Shown in pieces: positions 60,637 through 64,000 of a stretch of DNA of 64,000 nucleotides. Position numbers and translations under genes: made by a program. How positions within the stretch are numbered: position 1 is the first letter of the stretch; each line of letters starts with the position of its first letter. This DNA is from Nyssa sinensis (lineage: Eukaryota > Streptophyta > Magnoliopsida > Cornales > Nyssaceae). The notes beneath the pieces were generated by a model. The model had not been told where the DNA came from, did no database searches, and saw nothing but the letters and a program-made list of their open reading frames with translations. The stretch covers positions 46,976,126 through 47,040,125 of the forward strand of contig CM018046.1 of NCBI GenBank assembly GCA_008638375.1, in the 5' to 3' direction.

Positions 60637-60721
60637 ATTGGATTTGCCTATGTTTGTCCATCATACATGTGTGCCTTTCTTTTCAGAAGATGGTTCCGCT
60701 GCCTCAGATGAAAATGAATAA
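47791..60721 (+). CDS. HAD phosphatase fused to riboflavin-kinase-like domain (FMN hydrolase/FHY-like), copy 1, 10 exons
   Basis: Resembles plant bifunctional FMN phosphatase/riboflavin kinase (Arabidopsis FMN/FHY), which interconverts riboflavin and FMN. Exons: 47791-47878, 47997-48183, 54960-55090, 56945-57014, 57466-57531, 58279-58433, 58520-58603, 58858-59027, 59943-60035, 60560-60721; product about 401 residues. HAD motifs are complete: ILDLDGT (motif I), ALASNS (II), GKPSPD (III), [14 protein letters not shown] (IV). The C-terminal half keeps [28 protein letters not shown] and [10 protein letters not shown], as in riboflavin kinases. The glycine-rich loop and PTAN motif expected after about residue 245 are absent; that stretch reads [16 protein letters not shown]. 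So phosphatase activity is likely and kinase activity doubtful. Exon 8 may instead start at 58831, also in frame. The last exon has (GCT)9GCA. Intron 2 is 6.8 kb. Confidence 0.86.
48326..49880. repeat. Tandem duplication of about 123 bp, first unit split by the 9-bp-TSD element
   Basis: TTACCATTGCTTGCATCCTT occurs at about 48326 and 49757. AGAGAGATCACATAACA occurs near 49734 and 49860. Removing the 1.3-kb element and one target copy leaves two adjacent units of about 123 bp, so the element landed in the left unit after duplication. Confidence 0.7.
48385..49683. mobile_element. Non-autonomous DNA element (1.3 kb) with 9-bp target duplication in HAD gene intron 2
   Basis: GGTTTTACT at 48376-48384 and 49684-49692 brackets the insert; 9 bp is typical of Mutator-like elements. 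The ends (CGGGCAGAGCCATGATT left; GTGCATCCGGCCCC right) are both GC-rich with GGGGGC runs but are only loosely inverted. The interior is AT-rich and non-coding. Confidence 0.6.
51663..53226 (+). mobile_element. L1-type LINE fragment in HAD gene intron 2
   Basis: A degraded plus-strand ORF2: [13 protein letters not shown] and [12 protein letters not shown], then [20 protein letters not shown] (from 51796), an RT core with [11 protein letters not shown] (52070-52115), [30 protein letters not shown] (52244-52380), a KYGCEEGGW segment (52510), and the zf-RVT region with [18 protein letters not shown] and [18 protein letters not shown] (52955-53140). Stops and frameshifts are frequent. Both ends are truncated and I found no target duplication. 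Same family as the LINE in PEPC intron 7. Confidence 0.85.
53227..54300. other. Intron sequence with probable old repeats
   Basis: TG/CA and TA microsatellites (53625-53815) and GA runs (54140-54260) stand out. A minus-strand frame at 53858-54091 is Gln/Pro/Asn-rich ([20 protein letters not shown]) but I cannot assign it. It may be a captured exon or chance. Confidence 0.4.
54503..54517 (+). mobile_element. 15-bp poly(A) insert with 14-bp target duplication
   Basis: TTACTTTTGTCATT occurs at 54489-54502 and 54518-54531, separated by ACCAAT plus nine A. The pattern matches an extremely truncated retroinsert. Confidence 0.6.
59154..59450 (+). mobile_element. TRIM/SMART-like miniature LTR element (297 bp) in HAD gene intron 8
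   Basis: Direct repeats 59154-59227 (74 bp) and 59378-59450 (73 bp) start TGTTGAGAGCTTGATATA and end ATCTCACA or ATCTAACA. The first is followed at once by TGGTATCAAAG, a tRNA-Met primer site, and the second is preceded by the purine-rich GTGAGTGGGAG. The internal 150 bases are non-coding. The flanks (GAAGT, AGTAG) are not a clean target duplication. The LTRs match those at 24745-25050 closely in the core TTAAGCTTTTAGAATAACC. Confidence 0.82.
60608..60637 (+). repeat. Coding (GCT)9GCA, ten-alanine tract
   Basis: Nine GCT codons and one GCA lie in the last exon of the HAD fusion gene, just before LDLPMF. A codon repeat at this place could vary in length without breaking the frame. Confidence 0.95.
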
Positions 60722-61624
60722 GAATGTAGTCAATTTATAGCCTTATTAGTACTTCAATAATTCTATGTGATCGAAACAAAGCTTCAGATCATTTTTTTTT
60801 TTTGCGTTTTGGGGACAAGAAACGGAATCTGCTGCATGTTATGCTTTCTAGTTTGGTCAGATTTCCAGTTTCTTTTAAATAGGACAATCCCTTACCACGT
60901 GAAAATAATATTATATTCTTCTATTTTGGTGAAAATGATGCCCCTTTTATTTTTGAGTTGTCATATGAAAGATTATTACAGATATATATTGTTAGGCTTA
61001 TTTTCAAATAACTTACATGTTCGAGTAACGATTATAACAATATGCTCGAACTCAATTCAACATTTATATTATTTTTGGTGTCATGTACATTGAGAATTAA
61101 TGCAGAAACTTTTTGGAATCCACTTGACCCAAGATCTGGCTTAAAATCCCTATCTCTTGCTCTCATGGTTTTCTATACTACTTCCCAATAAGATATTAGG
61201 CATCAAGGAATTAGGAAAGATTTGTCACAAAAATGTATTTTTTGTGGTACATGTTTTGAGTGTTCTGAGTTTGGCATTGTACCTCTTGAGTCTGCATAGT
61301 AAGTAATTATTCAGTAAAATTGTTATATTATGTTATTTATTTATTTATTTTTAATAACCAATTAAGGATACAAGTTGAAATGGGATAAATGTGAAAATAA
61401 ACTATCCAGAGTTGAAAGGGGAAAAAATGATTTTATTGATACTTTGTGCAGAGAGTGAAATGGGAAAAACCAAAAATCCACTAGTACTAAGACAGAAATG
61501 CCCTGGCCTTTCACCAAAACCCACAAGTCCACCACTAGCCAGACACCACCTCTTCGTGCACCACTAAACAGCTGAACAAAAAACACATGAAATTTCTACA
61601 CCGTTCGTAAAGGACTTTTTGGAT
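60722..61624. other. 3' flanks of two convergent genes
   Basis: Holds the 3' UTR of HAD copy 1 (plus) and that of the minus-strand gene ending at 61625. AT-rich, with no other gene or element recognised. Confidence 0.5.
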
Positions 61625-62128
61625 TCACTGCGATCCAAGAGAGACAAAAGTCGAAGAAGACGAACTAAAGTCACCAAAGCTAGCACCGAAACCCTCATCG
61701 TTGCTCCCATTTTTCTTCCTCGCTCCACACTCCCACATCTCCGACGAACAAACAGATTGCGAACCTCCAACACCGCCGGTAGCAACAGTAGAAGTAATAA
61801 CACCATCGACACCTTCCGATCGTCGCACCTTTCGTTGCCTCCTCTTCCTCGTCCTCGATGTCGGCTTCAATGAATCAGCATTTTGCGAGCTCAAGTCGTA
61901 TTTCACGGAGTTTAGGGTTTGCATTGAAGTGACAGAGCATTCTTGCCAGTTGAGGTCGGCGAGGTCCTTGATTACCTCCTCGAGAGTGATAAATGCACAC
62001 GAAGAGATGTTGTCTTCGAGTGTGGAGCGAGACGGATCTATTAAGTCAACTGAGTTCACAGCATCAATAAGAACCTTCTGTGTATTTGAACAAAACAGAG
62101 AAAAAATTGAAAGAGTTTAAGCTGATTT

Positions 62129-62161
<33 letters not shown>

Positions 62162-62789
62162 GAAGAGGAATAATTTGATTGATTACTCTCTCTCACCTTC
62201 GAAGTGTTGAAGATTTTCCTGAATCCGTGCATAGAGATTATCTATAAACATATGTACGAATAATTAAAAATTAAGACAAACAAAAAATGAAAGCCATGTA
62301 CCTAGCAGAACTCATTCATCAAATGATATAGAAATTCACAGAAAATAATGAAAAATCAGAGCATTTTGCAGTTCATGAAATTGATTGAAAAATCACACAC
62401 AAGAACAACTTTGTAGTTTGTACGGAGGCCAAATCGTTCAAAGGAAATGAAATTGGAGTTCTGTACTAAATGATCACAGAACATAACGTAAACCTGGTTT
62501 TTCAAAGTCAAAGAATGATTCAGCCAGACGTTTGTTCCTAAAATCATACAGATGAATCGAAATTTTCAGAGGAAAAGTCTGCGATAACAAGAAATTCATT
62601 GAAGCTAAAACTGAAATTATTACAGATAGATCAACAACAGTGTATGTATCTATTTGTACGCGTAAATATATATGGAGAGAGAGAGAGAGGAGAAACCTGA
62701 TTGAGATAGTTGAGGGTGAGATCGATTTGCTTGTGATTATCAGTGAAGTCGAGGTACTCTTCCAGCGAAATCTTCTTCGCCCTTGGCAT
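61625..62789 (-). CDS. Uncharacterised plant protein with N-terminal KISLEEYLDF domain (3 exons)
   Basis: Exons on the minus strand: 62789-62697 (start MPRAKKISLEEYLDFTDNH), 62241-62197 (IISMHGFRKIFNTSK), 62077-61625; introns are GT-AG and all exon junctions are phase 0. The product is 196 residues. The first 100 residues (YLNQIISMHGF, DLIDPSRSTL, AFITLEEVIKDLADLNWQEC) look like a conserved plant domain of unknown function; I believe it is the one listed as DUF7787, but that name is from memory. The tail has a basic stretch SRTRKRRQRKVRR, a possible nuclear signal, then a Ser/Gly-rich end. The upstream ATG at 62933 is in frame, but the later Met fits the conserved start better. It lies between the two HAD copies and is convergent with copy 1. 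Confidence 0.82.
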
Positions 62790-63300
62790 TCTCACACTCG
62801 GTTGCAAATTCTGCAATTCAATGGGCTTTGGGGTTTCGCGGTTGCTTTTGAAATTTGAATGCTCACTCTCCCTTGTATTTATAGTGACTTCTTGCACATG
62901 ACCGAAAAAGGGATGAAGGGGAGCTTCAGTCACGTGAGTGTTTGTTACGTCAAGTGTCTTGATTCTAATGAAAAAGCCCAGAACTAAGTTGCACTAAATT
63001 TCTAGTCCTCCGTGAGAATAGCAAAGAGTTTTGGGAAGAGAAGTTAATCCCTGTTTTCATATTACAAAATCATAAAACATTGAAACTACCATAACCGATT
63101 CCAAAAATACAAACAGTAAAAATTAAACCCATAAATTTTAGAATAAAGCCTTGTAAATAGTTACTCCTCTCGGCCAACCATTTGGAGTTTTAAGATTACT
63201 TGACAAACAACTTTCTTAAACTCAAAAATGTAAATCACAAATGCACAATTTGACACGTCTCACACTATAGCAAACCCTAACCGTTACATTAGGACAAAAG

Positions 63301-63543
63301 GCGGGAAATTCTGCCCCCTCTCCCTCTCCCTCTCCTCCTCGCTGGTCTTAAAGTTCAATCCCAATTGCCCCCTGTGGGCTCTAACGCTACCAAGCACCCA
63401 GCCTAATTGGTCCATGGGAATCAATTCTTCCGTTAGAATAATCTTTAAAATGCCGTCTTGCCCATTTCAATACCCATTCACGCCTTTCTCTGTATTCCTT
63501 CTCCCTGTCTCTCAAACATACACAAACATCCCTTTGGCTCGCC
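63301..63543 (+). promoter_or_regulatory. Promoter/leader of HAD fusion copy 2, with E2F-like site
   Basis: Alignable to 47568-47790. GCGGGAAA at 63301 is kept, and a telo-box-like AAACCCTAA lies just upstream (63273-63281), the pair often seen in growth-linked plant promoters. A CTCCCT microsatellite has expanded in this copy (63314-63337). Confidence 0.5.
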
Positions 63544-64000
63544 ATGAACGACTTTCAGGCTGAATCTCATAACGCAGTGTCTCATATTTCTGCTGTTATT
63601 CTTGATTTGGATGGGACAGTTTTAAACACAGCTCTTGTATTCCAATAACAACCCTTTTACATGCAATAATTTAGTGAATATACTTCCCCCTCTATGTAAA
63701 TGTGTATATGTACACCCACATGAGTAAAACTTTGTATGATTTATTATTATTATTTTTTTGGGTGTGCAGAGCAAGCTACAAAGGGTGTCTTGAAGGAATT
63801 TTTGGCAAAATATGGCAAGATTTTTGACAAGGAGAAGGAAGATACGAGGTCGGGTATGATCATGAGAGAGGCAGCAACGGCCATTATTAAGGACTATGAC
63901 CTTCCTATCACACCAGATCGTTTTATACAAGAAATCAGGCCCATGAATCGGGAAAAGTAACTCTCTCTCTCACACGCGCGCACACACACACTCAAATATG
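63544..64000 (+). CDS. HAD phosphatase/RFK-like fusion, copy 2, first two exons (runs off the window; donor of exon 1 altered)
   Basis: Exon 1, 63544-63631, encodes MNDFQAESHNAVSHISAV then ILDLDGTVLNT with HAD motif I. Exon 2, 63770-63956, encodes EQATKGVLKEFLAKYGKI and ends at PMNREK with a GT donor at 63957. Both exons have exactly the lengths of copy 1 (88 and 187 bases), and the residues are mostly the same or conservative. In copy 1 exon 1 is followed by GT (47879); here the same place reads CT (63632-63633, ACAG-CTCTTG). With no GT at that junction, the predicted mRNA cannot splice normally there. The next GT, at 63637, would shift the frame. Later exons lie outside the window. Confidence 0.82.

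Overview
The window is nuclear DNA of a eudicot plant, probably a woody one (a guess based mainly on LINE protein style). It is AT-rich, has multi-kilobase introns with canonical GT-AG borders, and carries many retrotransposons and small DNA transposons. The exons encode typical plant proteins. No RNA gene, CRISPR array or bacterial-type feature was seen. Exon borders were set by eye from reading frame, GT/AG sites and family knowledge.

Layout. 1-6000: a Ty1/copia retrotransposon (933-5846) with 145-bp LTRs and a 5-bp target duplication, inserted into one unit of an older tandem repeat. 6000-17750: gene-poor DNA with a decayed LTR element, a 54-bp minisatellite, and two foldback-like sequences. 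18192-33982 (+): a ten-exon plant-type phosphoenolpyruvate carboxylase gene with one extra base in exon 2. Its 7.1-kb intron 7 holds a TRIM-like element, a LINE, a small MITE and two hAT-type elements. 35891-36327 (-): a broken Agenet/Tudor gene. 36953-46174 (+): a seven-exon epsilon-group 14-3-3 gene with two hAT-type elements in intron 5. 47791-60721 (+): a ten-exon HAD phosphatase / riboflavin-kinase-like fusion gene with a 9-bp-TSD element, a LINE piece and a second TRIM-like element in its introns. 61625-62789 (-): a three-exon gene of an uncharacterised plant family. 63544 to the window end (+): the first two exons of a second copy of the HAD fusion gene, whose first splice donor is altered.

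The genes do not form a pathway or operon. PEPC feeds carbon to the TCA cycle. It is known to be regulated through an N-terminal phosphoserine, and 14-3-3 proteins bind phosphoproteins, but their adjacency here is probably chance. The HAD fusion genes are a local tandem duplication about 15.75 kb apart, with about 230 bp of related promoter including an E2F-like motif.

I found no new multigene system. The items most worth a second look are the duplicated HAD/RFK fusion lacking the recognisable flavokinase loop, the donor change in its second copy, the single-base frame break in PEPC, a seven-unit W-box-like array in the copia leader, the paired roughly 300-bp TRIM-like elements, and very short poly(A)-bearing inserts flanked by target duplications.
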